64,000 nt of DNA. Source: Okapia johnstoni (lineage: Eukaryota; Chordata; Mammalia; Artiodactyla; Giraffidae). Below are positions 42,885 through 53,310 of this stretch, in pieces. The notes below the pieces were generated by a model that was given only the letters and a program-made list of their open reading frames with translations, did no database searches and had not been told where the DNA came from. The position numbers and the translations under genes were made by a program. How positions within the stretch are numbered: position 1 is the first letter of the stretch; each line of letters starts with the position of its first letter. The stretch covers positions 10,623,501 through 10,687,500 of the forward strand of contig JAGTYA010000025.1 of the NCBI GenBank assembly GCA_024291935.2. Reading direction: 5' to 3'.

Positions 42885-43165
42885 TCAGGGCCTTTGCACC
42901 GGCTGTCTGCACCACTCATGCCTCAGGTCCCGGTCTGGCTGGAGCCTTGTTGCTCTTCAGGTCTCAGCTCCTAGGCGAACACCCCCGGCCACCCCCTTAC
43001 CCCTCCCCAGCGCTTGGCGCCCTCTCGAAGGGCTGTTAGTGGAGGGCTTCACCATCTGCACCCATCCCCATGGCAGCAGGCACTGTCTCTCCTAGTCACT
43101 GCCCAATCCCCAGGGCCGAGGCCAGGGGTCACTAAACGTTTGTAGAGTTTATCGATGAACAAAAC
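42885..43165 (+). repeat. L2 LINE 3' fragment
   Basis: ttcagggcctttgcaccggc, then ttgctcttcaggtctcagct, and at the end aatccccagggccgaggcca and cactaaacgtttgtagag follow the L2 3' UTR order (through cccagcgcc and tcaataaatatttgt-type ends). Confidence 0.75.
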
Positions 43166-44395
43166 GTGAGGCCTTGCAGGAATTCAGCCGGAGATACGGC
43201 CTGACTTGGCCCAGAATGCTGGGTTTACCAGCACTTGATGGCGTGGTACCGAGCGCTCACCACCCTCACCCCCAACCACTGACCCGAGGATGGGTGGCCT
43301 GGGCCCTGACCCAGCTGCAGCTCCGAGAGAGACGGGGTCTTGGAGAAGTCACGGGGGCTGGTCTGTGCTGAGACCCCATCCTCTGTGGGGGGCGGGGAGC
43401 CTCTCACCTTGGGGAGCCATGCCCAGCAGGAGGAGTCACCCCTCCTCCTGGAGGACAGGAACGTGAAGACCAACCTTCACCAGGCTGACGAGGAGAAGGG
43501 AAGGGTGTTCTGGGCAGAGGGAACGGCACGCCCGAAGGCCCAGGGGCCGGGCAAGCGCGGTATCAGGACAGGAGAGGCGGGGGCTGGCCGAGCCCCGCTC
43601 TGGAAGGAGGAACGTGCCCCTTGCTTGCTTCCCTCCTCCCCCAGCTCAGGGCCTGGTGGCTCTTCATCCAGACCACTGGTTGGGGGTGGGGGGCGATCTC
43701 CGTGGCTCTTGCACCAGCCCCCCGGCTCCCTGCCCCTGCCTCCACCCCTCCCCTCCATCAGCGCAGGACACAGGGCTCCTTCCCACCTCCCTGGGATGCC
43801 CCGGCTCGCTCCCTCTGGCCTCCCCCTGCCCTCGCCCTGTGCCAGCCATGCCTGCTTCCTCTTGGGCCCTGGAGCGCCGCGGCCGTGCTCCCAGCGAGGG
43901 CCTTTGTGCCCCTGCTCCTTCTGCCCGGAAGGCTCCATGGCCCTCCCCACTCGCCTCCTCGCCGAGGCCCCTGCCCCGTTTCGGCAGGTCACCGGGCCCC
44001 CCTCCCCTCTGACCAGCCTTTCCGCTCACCGGCCCCCTCTGACCTTGCATGCTGCCCTGCCTCCCGGATCCCAACTTTGTCTTTTCTGCTGTCCCCACAG
44101 TGCCAGAGAGGTGGCTGCACATAATACCTGCCCCATCAGTGTCTGTCGAGTGAACGAGGAAACTCTGGGGTCTCCCGGAGCCCCTTACTCTACTGAGGCC
44201 CCCCGAGGGTCAGGTGAGGCCATGGGCCCCCTGGGGGAGGACAGACGTTGGGCACCATCGCCCTGGGATGCTCGGTCTGGGCCTCCAGAGGCTCCCCCAG
44301 GGCTCAGGGCCCTAAGAGTCCAGGCTCTCCACGCCCGGATGGGCCGACGGGCATGTTCCCCAGCGCCCAGAGCTGGTGCTGCAGAAGCGGGCTGC
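43166..44395. other. GC-rich sequence with the longest open frame of the region; not a gene
   Basis: A plus-strand frame of 359 codons (43340-44419) covers it but includes a reversed L2 piece at about 43500-43560 (gggcagagggaacggcacgc) and has proline/serine/glycine-rich, domain-free translation. Other frames on both strands are equally open here. Confidence 0.5.
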
Positions 44396-44399
44396 ACGG

Positions 44400-44640
44400 A
44401 CGCCCGCCTTCCTCAGTGACAAATGGCTGATAATTAATGTTGGGCCTGCACGCAGCTAATCAATTTAAAGTTGAGCGTGCAGCCAGAAGCGATCCCAAGA
44501 TAAAAAAAGTGTTCAGCACCACATCCTCCTCGTTCTCGCTCATCAATCACTGGTTTTGCAAGCAGCTTATCAAAATGTAGAGAAAAGCATGGCTGCAGAC
44601 ATAAAAGGCCCTTAAAGGCCCAGAGATGGTTTATCAGGGT
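44400..44640. promoter_or_regulatory. AT-rich element, candidate conserved enhancer
   Basis: Non-repetitive, sharply AT-richer than both flanks, and dense in transcription-factor-like words: ctgataattaat and gctaatcaattta (homeodomain-like), aagcagcttatcaaa and ggtttatcaggg (GATA-like). No open frame runs through it. Function is inferred from composition and motifs only. Confidence 0.4.
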
Positions 44641-44879
44641 TTTGCAGTTGTGGGTGTGGGGAACGGGGAGCGGGTGCTGGGAGCACGGAGCGGCGGGCCT
44701 GGCCCATTTCACAGAGGGAAAGGCTGAGTCTGGAGCAGGGCAGTGGTGTGAAATCTGGACAGGGGCGTGGCCAGGAGCCCCAGATGCAGGTCCTGGGGGT
44801 GCAAGGTGGGCAACCAGGCAGAGTCCAGGTCCCATCTGGAGGACTTAGTGACGGGGTCGGCACGGGAGCCCCATCCGAT

Positions 44880-45080
44880 TGCTGACGGTGGGGAGAGGGT
44901 AGTCTGGGGTCAGGCAGACCCGGGACTCGAATCCCAGCTGTCTCCTACCCATGGTGTTGGGGTCCTCTCTGAGCCTGTTTCCTCCTGAGCCAGGAGGACC
45001 CTCTCAGAGGTTTGCCAAGATGAGGGGAGGCTACATATGTCAAGGCTTTAGGCACTTAGGGAGCATTCCTTGGGCATGCA
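44880..45080 (+). repeat. MIR SINE
   Basis: agtctggggtcaggcagacc, cgggactcgaatcccagctg, tctctgagcctgtttcctcc, then aaggctttaggcacttaggg is MIR in order. Confidence 0.8.
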
Positions 45081-45244
45081 GTTGGTACTCAACAAAGGAC
45101 AGCTCTTTCTCTGGCAATCAGAGGCCCACAACAGGTCCTGGAGGGCAGCTGTGGTTACTTGTGTACCTGGGACATGAAGACAGGATTCTGGTTTAGACCA
45201 AATGAGTTGCCCTTCTCCAGAACAGTTGTTCAAAGCACCAGGAG

Positions 45245-45560
45245 GCAGCTGTGCATTTGTTCATGCTTTTCCCTCCGTGGGAGGGCACTTTCTTCAGGTA
45301 TCTCCTCTCCCCAGGGAACTCCTATGCATACTTCAAAACCTACCTCCCATGGCCCCTCCTTTTGGTGCCGTCCTGATTGCTGAGTTAGCTTCTTACCTTC
45401 TTGAATTCCTGCTAGACTGTGAGTCCTGGTGGGGAGGGTCTGTGCCCTCTGGCCTAGCCTGAGGTGACATTTTGTTTGCTGGACAGGCGATGAGTGACTA
45501 GCTCTCACCCCAGGCCTGAGATCACCTAGAGGCCTCCCCTCACTGGCCCCTGCCTGCTGT
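45245..45560 (+). repeat. L2 LINE 3' fragment
   Basis: gttcatgcttttccctccgt, cagggaactcctatgcatac, ttcaaaacctacctcccatg, then agactgtgagtcctggtggg follows L2 3' sequence. Confidence 0.65.
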
Positions 45561-46730
45561 GAACTCCCTGAGAGCCGGGGCCCAGCTGGGGGTTCTGTTC
45601 GTGTCTGTCTCATACTGTCCCGGTCCATTCTTGGTACATGGCATGTACCCAGAGGGAGTCAGAGAGACTCAGATGAGAAAGAGGGGCAGGAAAGCTGAGC
45701 CTGCATTCTGCAAGCACCAACTCAGGGTCAGGACGGTGCTGGGCATTGAGGATTCTTTCTCTGCCTCCTACCAAGCCCGGGTCTCAGATGTAGGTAGTGA
45801 GGCAAAGGGACTCTCCTGGTGGAGGAGTCAGGATCTAAACCATGGATTCTGGACGACTCTGAGAGCTCTTGCTCCTCCTTCTCTGTGCCTTCCAGGGAGC
45901 TGATGCTCAAATGAATGAATGGATGGATGGATGGACTAACGGGTGACGGAGTTCTCGTGAGAATCTTGCTGCCTCCTTCCTGTCTCACCCCAGCCTCCCG
46001 CCCGGCCTGTCCCTGGGGCAGCTGGCTCAGCGCTTTTATTTAGGGCCACAGAATGCAGGACCTGTCAGATTTTCCTGCAGGGCCCCCGCCTTCCTCAGCT
46101 CTGAAGTGGCAGCTGCAGGCCCCTCCCACCCCCTGCCAATCAGACCCCATTGTCCTGCGGCATCTGGAGTGCTCTGCAAATTGCCAGCCCCGAAAGGCTC
46201 GCTCAGCATCCTTGGAGAGAAGCCGTCTGCGCCTCCTTTCCAAGCACCAGTTCCTCAAAGGCTGGTGATTGCGTCCTCAGCGTGCCCGCGGGGCCTGCCC
46301 AGCGCCTGGGAGTGGCGGAAAAAGCCCCAGATGGCCGGGGGCGGGGTCGGAGGGGGGGGGTGTCTGTGATTATCACTGACAGGAAGTGGGCTTGGCCTGC
46401 TGTGAGCAGGAAGCACGGCTCTGAAATATCTCTCAGCCGTCCTCCCCCCAAACCTGTGCTCCTCCCTGTCCCGGGGCGCGGGGGGGGGGCATCTCTAATG
46501 GGTGGGACTGTGTCACAGTCGCAGGGAGGGTTGTGAGCACCCTGGGGGGAGGGCGGTTCCAGCCCCACCCCCAGCTCCCACTAATGGTCACGGTGGCCAC
46601 CAACGTGGACCAGCAACGCAACCCCGCCGTGCGCCAGGCGCGTGCCACCTAGCGTGTGATGTGGTGTCCCTGGCGTCTGTGTTCACGAGCCAGCGAAATG
46701 CATCCTGAGGCTTCAGTCCGCTCTCCCATC
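45561..46730. other. Mostly unique GC-rich sequence, no gene seen
   Basis: Short G runs of 9 and 10 bases occur near 46352 and 46480. No gene or named repeat is recognised. Confidence 0.4.
45909..45936. repeat. Short (GAAT/GGAT)n tetranucleotide repeat
   Basis: aatgaatgaatggatggatg, then gatggac: about six tetranucleotide units. Confidence 0.8.
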
Positions 46731-46734
46731 CTCC

Positions 46735-46830
46735 CGGAATTCCCAGCAGAGGCCCAGAGAGGTCGTGTGCTTTAGTTCAGGTCACACAGCCTGGCGGGTG
46801 CAGGACTGGCCAGGAGCTCATGCTCGCTGG
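46735..46830 (-). repeat. MIR SINE fragment
   Basis: gaggcccagagaggtcgtgt, then caggtcacacagcctggcgg, is reversed MIR. Confidence 0.65.
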
Positions 46831-48305
46831 AGTCAGCTCGGGCTCCTCCTGCGCCCCTCTGCTCAGCCCCTGGCCTCTCTCTGCCCCCGGTTTCTGCATC
46901 TGTACTATGGGTCCAAGGGGAGGGCAGGGCTGCGTAGGACCTCGCCCTGAGCCCAGATCAGGGGTCCAGGCCCCTCCCCTGTCTTCGCCTCCTCAGGGCA
47001 AACCTCCCCCCTCCCGCACCCATTTATCAGACAAGGGGCCTGAGGGTGGGTGGGGCGCTTCCCCAGGTCCAAAGTTGAGCCCCTCCCTGAGACACTGCTC
47101 TTCCTCTGGGAGCTGGCGGCCTCCTAGGGAACAGTGCCCAGCGGGTGCGCCCCTGAACTTGGGGCTCTGGGGTCAGACCTGGGGTGGGGGCTCCCCGAGC
47201 GCAGGAGTGTGACAGATGGGTCCCCAGCACGTCTTGGGTGAAAATGTGTATTAAGTGCTGCTGGTAAGACACTGAATCAGAGGGCCCTGCGAGACCTGGG
47301 ATGGGAACAGGCCCCCCCAGGAGCGGCGTGCTCCTGGAGCACAGGGATCTGGGGCCCTCAGAGGCAGGAGAGGGCGCGGCAGCTGGGAACGAGGGCTGTT
47401 CCGGGGTGCAGAGCCGAGCCCCACAGGCCCAGCCAGGGGTCTGGACGCCGGTGGGGGAGGGGGACCCCTATTGGGCTGGGCCTCCCGGTCTCCGTGGGTA
47501 CCAGGTTTTGCTCAGGCCGCCCGTTCCCGACTGCGTGGCAGCCCAGTGCTGCCCTCTGCTGGGACGTCTGAGTATTACACCCATGGTGTTGGGCGGAACC
47601 AACCCCAGATCTTCTGTTAACTTAATGGGAACGTCCCTGGGATCCTGGGTCCTCGGGGATGGCAGGCGCTCCCCAAGCCTCCTTCTGCCCTGATAGGTCC
47701 TTGGTTGCTTACCCCTAGGGCCAAGAAGCTCATCCCCTTTTGAGGCAGTTGGTTTCAGCTCTGCACAGCACAGATCAGTTTGCACTTGATTTCCTCCCAG
47801 CCTCAGCCCTGCCCCCTGGGTCTCAGGCCCGCCTCTCCAGCTGCCCCGATCCGGGCTGGGCTTTTCCAGTTGCTCCAGGCCCTGCCCACCCTGGCCTCAC
47901 CCATAAGTCTTATGCCTGACCATCTTCCATACCGGAGCTCGGACCAAGAAGAGAGCCGGGAGGGAAGTCCAGACACCTTCAGCTCCTGCCCAGGATGTGG
48001 CTTCTCAGCAAGATCCCTGCAGACCTCCTGACTGTGCCCCTCAGGGTTCCCCTGAATCCAAAGGGAGGTTGGCCGGGGGCTAGTCTTGGGGACCAGCCGG
48101 GCATGAACAGAGGGGTAAGCAGCTGAGTCCGAGTCCAGCAGGGGCGGGGCTGCAGCACAGGGTGCCCTGGAACGTCATGGGCTCAGCTCATGATGCCCTT
48201 CCAGGACCTTCCACAGCCCCGGCCCCTGCTTCTGCACAAGAGGGTGTTTCTAGGGAGCCCAAGAGGGGAGGGGAGACGAGGAAAGTGAGCAGGCTTGGTG
48301 GTGGA
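46831..48305. other. Unique GC-rich sequence, no gene seen
   Basis: A CTCF-like site at 47549-47564 is listed separately. No exon or named repeat is recognised. Confidence 0.4.
47549..47564 (-). promoter_or_regulatory. Candidate CTCF site
   Basis: The minus strand reads cccagcagagggcagc, a close match to the CTCF core CCAGCAGRGGGCRG. Its orientation faces the plus-strand candidate at 39703-39721. Confidence 0.45.
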
Positions 48306-48309
48306 GGGG

Positions 48310-48590
48310 AGGACCCCCCAACTGCATCCATCACACACGTCAGATACTGTCTGAGAACTTGCGGTGTGCCCGGCAGCGTCCTGAGCCTCGAGGACACGTC
48401 AGGGACTAAAAGAGTGCCTTGTGCTCATGGAGGCTGACACCTCAGTGGGGAGAACAGGCAGGCCGCCAAGAAACCCGATGCTTTCAGAGACGGATAAGTG
48501 CTCTGAGGATGGAGGCGCAGGGGGCCGAGCCGGGCAGGGGAGGCCCCTCTGAGCAGAGACCGGAGTGATGAAAACCTGGGGGAAGGCGTT
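48310..48590 (-). repeat. L2 LINE fragment
   Basis: acttgcggtgtgcccggcag, gtgctcatggaggctgacac, gataagtgctctgaggatgg, then ctgagcagagaccggagtga follows reversed L2. Confidence 0.65.
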
Positions 48591-48609
48591 ATTTATGCAT
48601 CCTTGCTTA

Positions 48610-49560
48610 TTTTTTTTTAAGAAGGGGTGAGGTAATTCATACAGTATAGAGTTCACCCGCTTGAAGTGTGCAGTGTCCATTTTAGTGTATTCAGAATTGT
48701 GTGGTCATCACAACCATCAGTCTTAGGACCTTTTCGTTATCCTGAAAGACACTCCGTGTCTGCTAGCGTCACCCTCGTCCCCACGCCACCCAGCCCCCGG
48801 CAGCCTCTCCTCCACTTTCTACCTCTGGTTCCGCCTCTTCTGTACACTTCAATCGTGTTGTAGCCAAACTGTGTCCTGTTGTGTGCATATGCGTGCTTGC
48901 TAAGTCACTTCAGTCGTGTCTGACTCTCTGCGGTCCCATGGGCTGTAGCCCTCCAGGCTCCTCTGGCCGTGGGATTCTGCAGGCTAGAATACTGGAGTGG
49001 GTTGCCGTGCCCTCCTCCAGGGGACCTTCTCGGCCCAGGGATCGAACCCGCATCTCACGTCTCCTGCATTGGCAGGTGGGTTCTTTACCACTAGTTGTGT
49101 GTATATAATTCATTTTATTGACCCCTCCGCAGCGGATGGACGTAAGGGCCGTTTCCCCTTTTATGGCTGTTATGACTAACGCTGCTGTGAGCATCCGAAT
49201 ACAGGATTTTGTGTGGACCTGTTTCCACTGCTCATGGGTGTGGATCTAGGTCACACGGTCACTCTGTGTGTAACACGTGAGGAACAGGCCGGCTGTCTTC
49301 CGCACAGTCCGCAACATTTTCCGTCCCCACCAGCAGTATGTGAGGGCCCCCGTCTCCCCACACCCTCACCAGCACGTGTTCTTGTCCATTTTCGACCCTG
49401 GGGGGCGGGACGCAGTTTCTCCCCGTGGTTCGGGTTTGCATTTCCCTAATGACAAGCAATACCGAGCATCTTTTCACGCGCTTATTGGCCATTCGTGTGT
49501 CTTCTTTGGAGAAATGTCTGTTCAGATTCTTTGATCCATATTTGCTTGTTTTAGAAAATA
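48610..49560 (-). repeat. Old L1 LINE, minus strand, split by a SINE
   Basis: Reversed L1 phrases: ggtaattcatacagtataga, gtgtggtcatcacaaccatc, then after the SINE taacgctgctgtgagcatcc, ccccaccagcagtatgtgag and gcatttccctaatgacaagc. No intact frame is left. Confidence 0.8.
48891..49093 (-). repeat. Bov-tA-type SINE nested in L1, target-site duplication
   Basis: A reversed copy (gcgtgcttgctaagtcactt through tgcattggcaggtgggttct) with a truncated tRNA head. Flanks are gttgtgtgcatat (48878-48890) and gttgtgtgtatat (49094-49106), with one mismatch. Confidence 0.9.
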
Positions 49561-51324
49561 AAAGCCAGTGAGTCCGCAAGAAGATTGCCGGAGAGCTCAG
49601 TGGGAGTGGCCAGGGGCGGGCCCAGATTTCACTGTAAACCGCATGTACGTTTTTGGCTTTTGAATCCTGCTAGTGTATTATAAAATTACATTTTTTAAGC
49701 AAATGTGAAAAATAATAATTACAGGAACCCGTCCGAGGAAGTCCTCAGTGTCACCTGGACGCAAATATCTGAAGCTCGTTTAAGGAAACCCATTTGGGGC
49801 CTGACTGGTGCTGAGTACACGTGGTCCCCCTGCCGGCCCAGGGCCCTCGCTGACCCCTCACTCAGCCCCGGCGGGGTCCCCAGCTCCCCTCCTGTGGCAG
49901 GATGGCCGTCCTGCCACACCCCTCAGCTGTGAGTTAGATGAAAGCCCCTTCGGGGAGACAGCAGGACGGGAGTCTGGCTGTGAGAGGGGAAGGTCGGCCC
50001 GTGTGCTGTCCCCGCAGTCAGGGTGGCCTGGGGACCACGGGCGCCCAGGCTCAGTCCTTCTGCACAGGCGTGCCCCTGGCTGAGCACTGGAGGGTGTGGG
50101 CCGCCCTGCCCAGGGATCCAAATTGGAGATCAGTCCCGAGCCCACGTCAGACGCAGGGAGTCAGGTCCCCCCGCGTGGCCCCCTCGCTAAAATACTTAAA
50201 CATGTTTCCTGCAGGAGTTGCAGACTGTGCCGAGCCTTGGACTAACCCCTTCTGCAGCTCTGCCGTCGTGTCGCCCGCAGACCCCCCAGGACCTGCAGGG
50301 AAGGCATCACTGCTCAGTGCAGCAGAGGTGTTTCTGCGTATATATTCACATATTCTGAATGGCCCCCTGGGCAAAGGCCCTGGGGCAGGAGAGGGCCTGC
50401 CCGTCAGGGAAAGAGGCCACTGTGCCTGGGCGGTGAGTGGGGAGGGGACAGGGGATGGTCAGGGGACCACGCAGGCCGGGCGCCTCCTTGCACAGACTTT
50501 GGCTCCGGCTCTGAGTGAGGTGGGGGCCCCAGAGGGTGCTGAGTGGAGTGGCAGTGTGCTCTCGCTTTTAGCCAGAGGAGCGTCTGACTGCCGTCGGGAC
50601 ATGCAGGTGGGGACCCGGGGCGCAGGGACTGCCATTGGCCTCCAGGGCCCAGGCAGGGTGCGGAGGCGGAGAGGGTCAGGGCCGGCCGGGGACGTGAGGG
50701 CAGGAGAGGCCCGCGGGGGAGCGAGGCAGCCGACTGCCCGCAGAGGAAGGCCACGGAGGAGCAGGCGTCAGTGCGGGCGCGCTGGCCTTCTCCTGAATGC
50801 CTGTCAGAAAAAGCGACTGGGAGGCCGCGGGCCCTCCGGCCGGGAGTCAGTGCAGAGTGCAGATTGGAAGCATAGCCATGGGCATCGTCTACAGACGGGG
50901 GTTCACAGAGCCCAGGGTTGGATGGGACCCCCGGGGCGCGAGGCAGACAGAGGAGGGGGCGAGGTGATGCCTTCAGCCAGCTCGTGGCTATGGCCCCGTG
51001 GCCAGCAGGCACCCAGAGGGTGCTCGCTCAGCAGCGGGGTGCAATGAACTGGCACATGGATGGCCCGCTCCTTTGGACCCTTGGATCCCCTGCCTACAGA
51101 CCTTCCTTCACCACTCCCGAGGAAGCACCTACTCTATGCCAGGTGCTGGTTCCAGCAACGGGGGGCAACAAGGGAGCTGGCGACCCCGTGGGAGCGGTGG
51201 ACGATGACCGCCCAAACCCATCCGCGTGAAGCTTCAGGGCCGGGTCCCACCAGGCATGTGGCAGGCAGACGGCCCTGGGTTCCATTTAGGGTCTTGAAAG
51301 AGTCTCCCTTTAAAACGCCTTCAA
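49561..51324. other. GC-rich sequence, no gene supported
   Basis: A plus-strand frame of 369 codons (49938-51047) is the longest in the window but shows no domain, has antisense frames of similar openness, and crosses a reversed L2 piece at about 50360-50460 (ctgggcaaaggccctggggc). A CpG-richer patch lies at about 50640-50960. Bases 49660-49720 are AT-rich. Confidence 0.45.
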
Positions 51325-51545
51325 GGGGCTTCCCTGATGGTCCAGGGGTGAAGAAGCCGCCTGCCGGTGCAGGAGACACGGGTTTGATCCCTGGTCCAGG
51401 AAGACTAAGCTGGTGTTCCACAGCAAGAGAAGCCACCACAAGAAGCCCTCACAAGGCAACAGAGACCCAGTACAGCCAAAAATAAAGAAGTGAAATTATA
51501 AATAATAATAATGATATTTTAAAATAATAATAAAATGCATCCAAG
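51325..51545 (+). repeat. CHR-type tRNA-derived SINE with A-rich tail
   Basis: ggggcttccctgatggtcca, ggtttgatccctggtccagg, acagcaagagaagccaccac, then an aataataata-rich tail. The order is standard for a plus-strand CHR SINE. Confidence 0.88.
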
Positions 51546-51639
51546 TAAAAATAAAATCCAGTAAAGAAAGCAGTTACTTGGTGACTGCACAAAGGCCCTA
51601 GCATGTTGAAGGTCATCGTGGCGATGGAGGTCTGGGCTG

Positions 51640-51725
51640 TTTGTCTCCTTCCCTGCGAGGCCGGTGTTATCATCGCATTTTACAGATGGGGAGACTAAGC
51701 CCCAGAGACATGAAGGGCTTGCCTG
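51640..51725 (-). repeat. MIR SINE fragment
   Basis: tcgcattttacagatgggga, then gactaagccccagagacatg, is reversed MIR. Confidence 0.75.
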
Positions 51726-51784
51726 CAGGCCTCCTGCCCACCCTCTGGGGTGCTTCCTGCACCAAGAGCCTTTTCTTCTTTGAG

Positions 51785-51925
51785 CAGTAAATTTGGGAGG
51801 TCCCCAAAACAGCTGGGGAACTTTCCAGATGCAAATATTCCATCTGGTCTATTAACTAAAATCACAGCAAATAAACTATAATCACAAGACCTGTTATTAG
51901 CGTGGAGGCACATAATTACCGGCAG
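51785..51925. other. AT-rich islet, possible conserved non-coding element
   Basis: Non-repetitive and AT-rich between GC-rich flanks: gatgcaaatattccatctgg (contains an octamer-like atgcaaat), gtctattaactaaaatcaca, then ggcacataattaccggcaga. Conservation is inferred from composition. Confidence 0.35.
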
Positions 51926-52105
51926 AGTCACTGTTGGAAGAATCTTCGTTAGGGGCTGGGAGGGAGGGTACCAAACCCGTGAAGGGTGAGGCGTGGAAAC
52001 AAGCAGCTGCAGGGTGGTACCTGCATTACCCGATCCTGCGAGGGGCGGGCCAGGGAGTGTGACTGAGGGCATTTGTTAATCCCTGCCTTTGGTGGACATT
52101 TCTTT

Positions 52106-52548
52106 GGGCTTCCCTGGTAGCTCAGCTGGTAAAGAATCCACCTGCAGTGCAGGAGACCCTGGTTTGATTCCTGGGTGGGGAAGATCCCCTGGAGGAGGGC
52201 ATGGCAACCCGCTCCAGTATTCTTGGGCTTCCCTGGTGGCTCAGCTGGTAAAGAATTCACCTGCAATGCTGGAGACCTGGATTCGATTCCTGGTTGGGAA
52301 GATCCCCTGGAGGAGGGCATGGCAACCCGCTCCAGTATTCTTGGGCTTCCCTGGTGGCTCAGCTGGTAAAGAATTCACCTGCAATGCTGGAGACCTGGAT
52401 TTGATTCCTGGTTGGGAAGATCCCCTGCAGGAGGGCATGGCAACCCGCTCCAGTATTCTTTCCTGGAGACTCCTGTGGGCAGAGGAGCGTGGTGGGCTAC
52501 AGTCCATAGACTTGCGAAGAGTCGGACACGACTGAGTGACTGAGCCTA
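52106..52548 (+). repeat. Bov-tA SINE with tandemly triplicated head
   Basis: Three head copies start with gggcttccctggt at 52106, 52225 and 52343, with periods of 119 and 118 bases. Each ends ctccagtattctt. Only the third continues into the normal body and tail (tcctggagactcctgtgggc, then gtcggacacgactgagtgac). Copies 2 and 3 differ by only a couple of bases, so the amplification is recent. The open frame across it encodes a repeated SINE peptide, not a gene. Confidence 0.95.
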
Positions 52549-52559
52549 GCAAGCACAGT

Positions 52560-52990
52560 GTGCAGGCCCCCTCGCTGCAGTGAAGGGTGCTGTGATGATC
52601 ACACAGGGGATGACCCTGCCCCTGCGGATCCGACATTCTCTTGAGGGAAGACAGATGTTGGAAAAAAAAAAAGATTAAGCAGGATCCTTTCAAATGCTCT
52701 GGATGAAATGAAATGGCACCTGGGGGGCCGTGTCCGTGAGGGTGTGTAGGAAAGGCGGCCCAGGCAGGTGGGGAGCTCTGAGGCAACTGGGATGGTGTGA
52801 GATGATAGTGTGAGATGGGGGCCTGGGGGAGGGGCACTCGGATGGCGGAGCAGACGTGCAAAGGCCCTGAGGCAGGAGCCAGGCAGGGGGCAGCGTGGGG
52901 GAAGGGGCAAATGGCCTCAGGCGCGTGGGGCGGCGGGGTTTTATTCTGAGCATCCTGGGAAGCATCTGATCTGTGTTTGTACAAGCCGCT
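52560..52990 (-). repeat. L2 LINE fragment
   Basis: cggagcagacgtgcaaaggc, cctgaggcaggagccaggca, then gggttttattctgagcatcc and tgggaagcatctgatctg follow reversed L2. An A10 run occurs near 52660. Confidence 0.65.
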
Positions 52991-53219
52991 GCGGCACAGC
53001 GTGGGGAATGGGCAGTAGTCCCAGTCAAGACAGAGAAGGACTCTGGCGCTCCCAGGAAGAAGATGTGCTCTGGTTCCCTTCTCGGGGTGGCCCCCAGCTT
53101 CCTCCAGGCCCCTCCCAGGGCCAGTGGGCTGAACTGGCACGGAGACAGATGGGCCCCTCCCCCCTGGCCATGAGCTGTCCGTCCGGCGGCCCTCGCCGTG
53201 GCCATTCTCAGGGAGGACC

Positions 53220-53310
53220 CTGCTTTTCCGGTTTTCCAGGCTGCAAACGGAGGCTCAGAGACAGCTTGTCACTCACTGGGGGTCACACAGCAGGTGAGTG
53301 TCGGGGTAGG
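53220..53310 (-). repeat. MIR SINE fragment
   Basis: gcaaacggaggctcagagac, then ctgggggtcacacagcaggt, is reversed MIR. Confidence 0.65.

Noticed and set aside
43340..44419. Plus-strand open frame of 359 codons
   Set aside because: Pro/Ser/Gly-rich low-information translation, crosses an L2 remnant, and is mirrored by open frames in other phases and on the minus strand.
49938..51047. Plus-strand open frame of 369 codons, the longest in the window
   Set aside because: GC-rich sequence with few stop codons, no recognisable domain, an overlapping long antisense frame and an L2 piece inside. No promoter or splice context.
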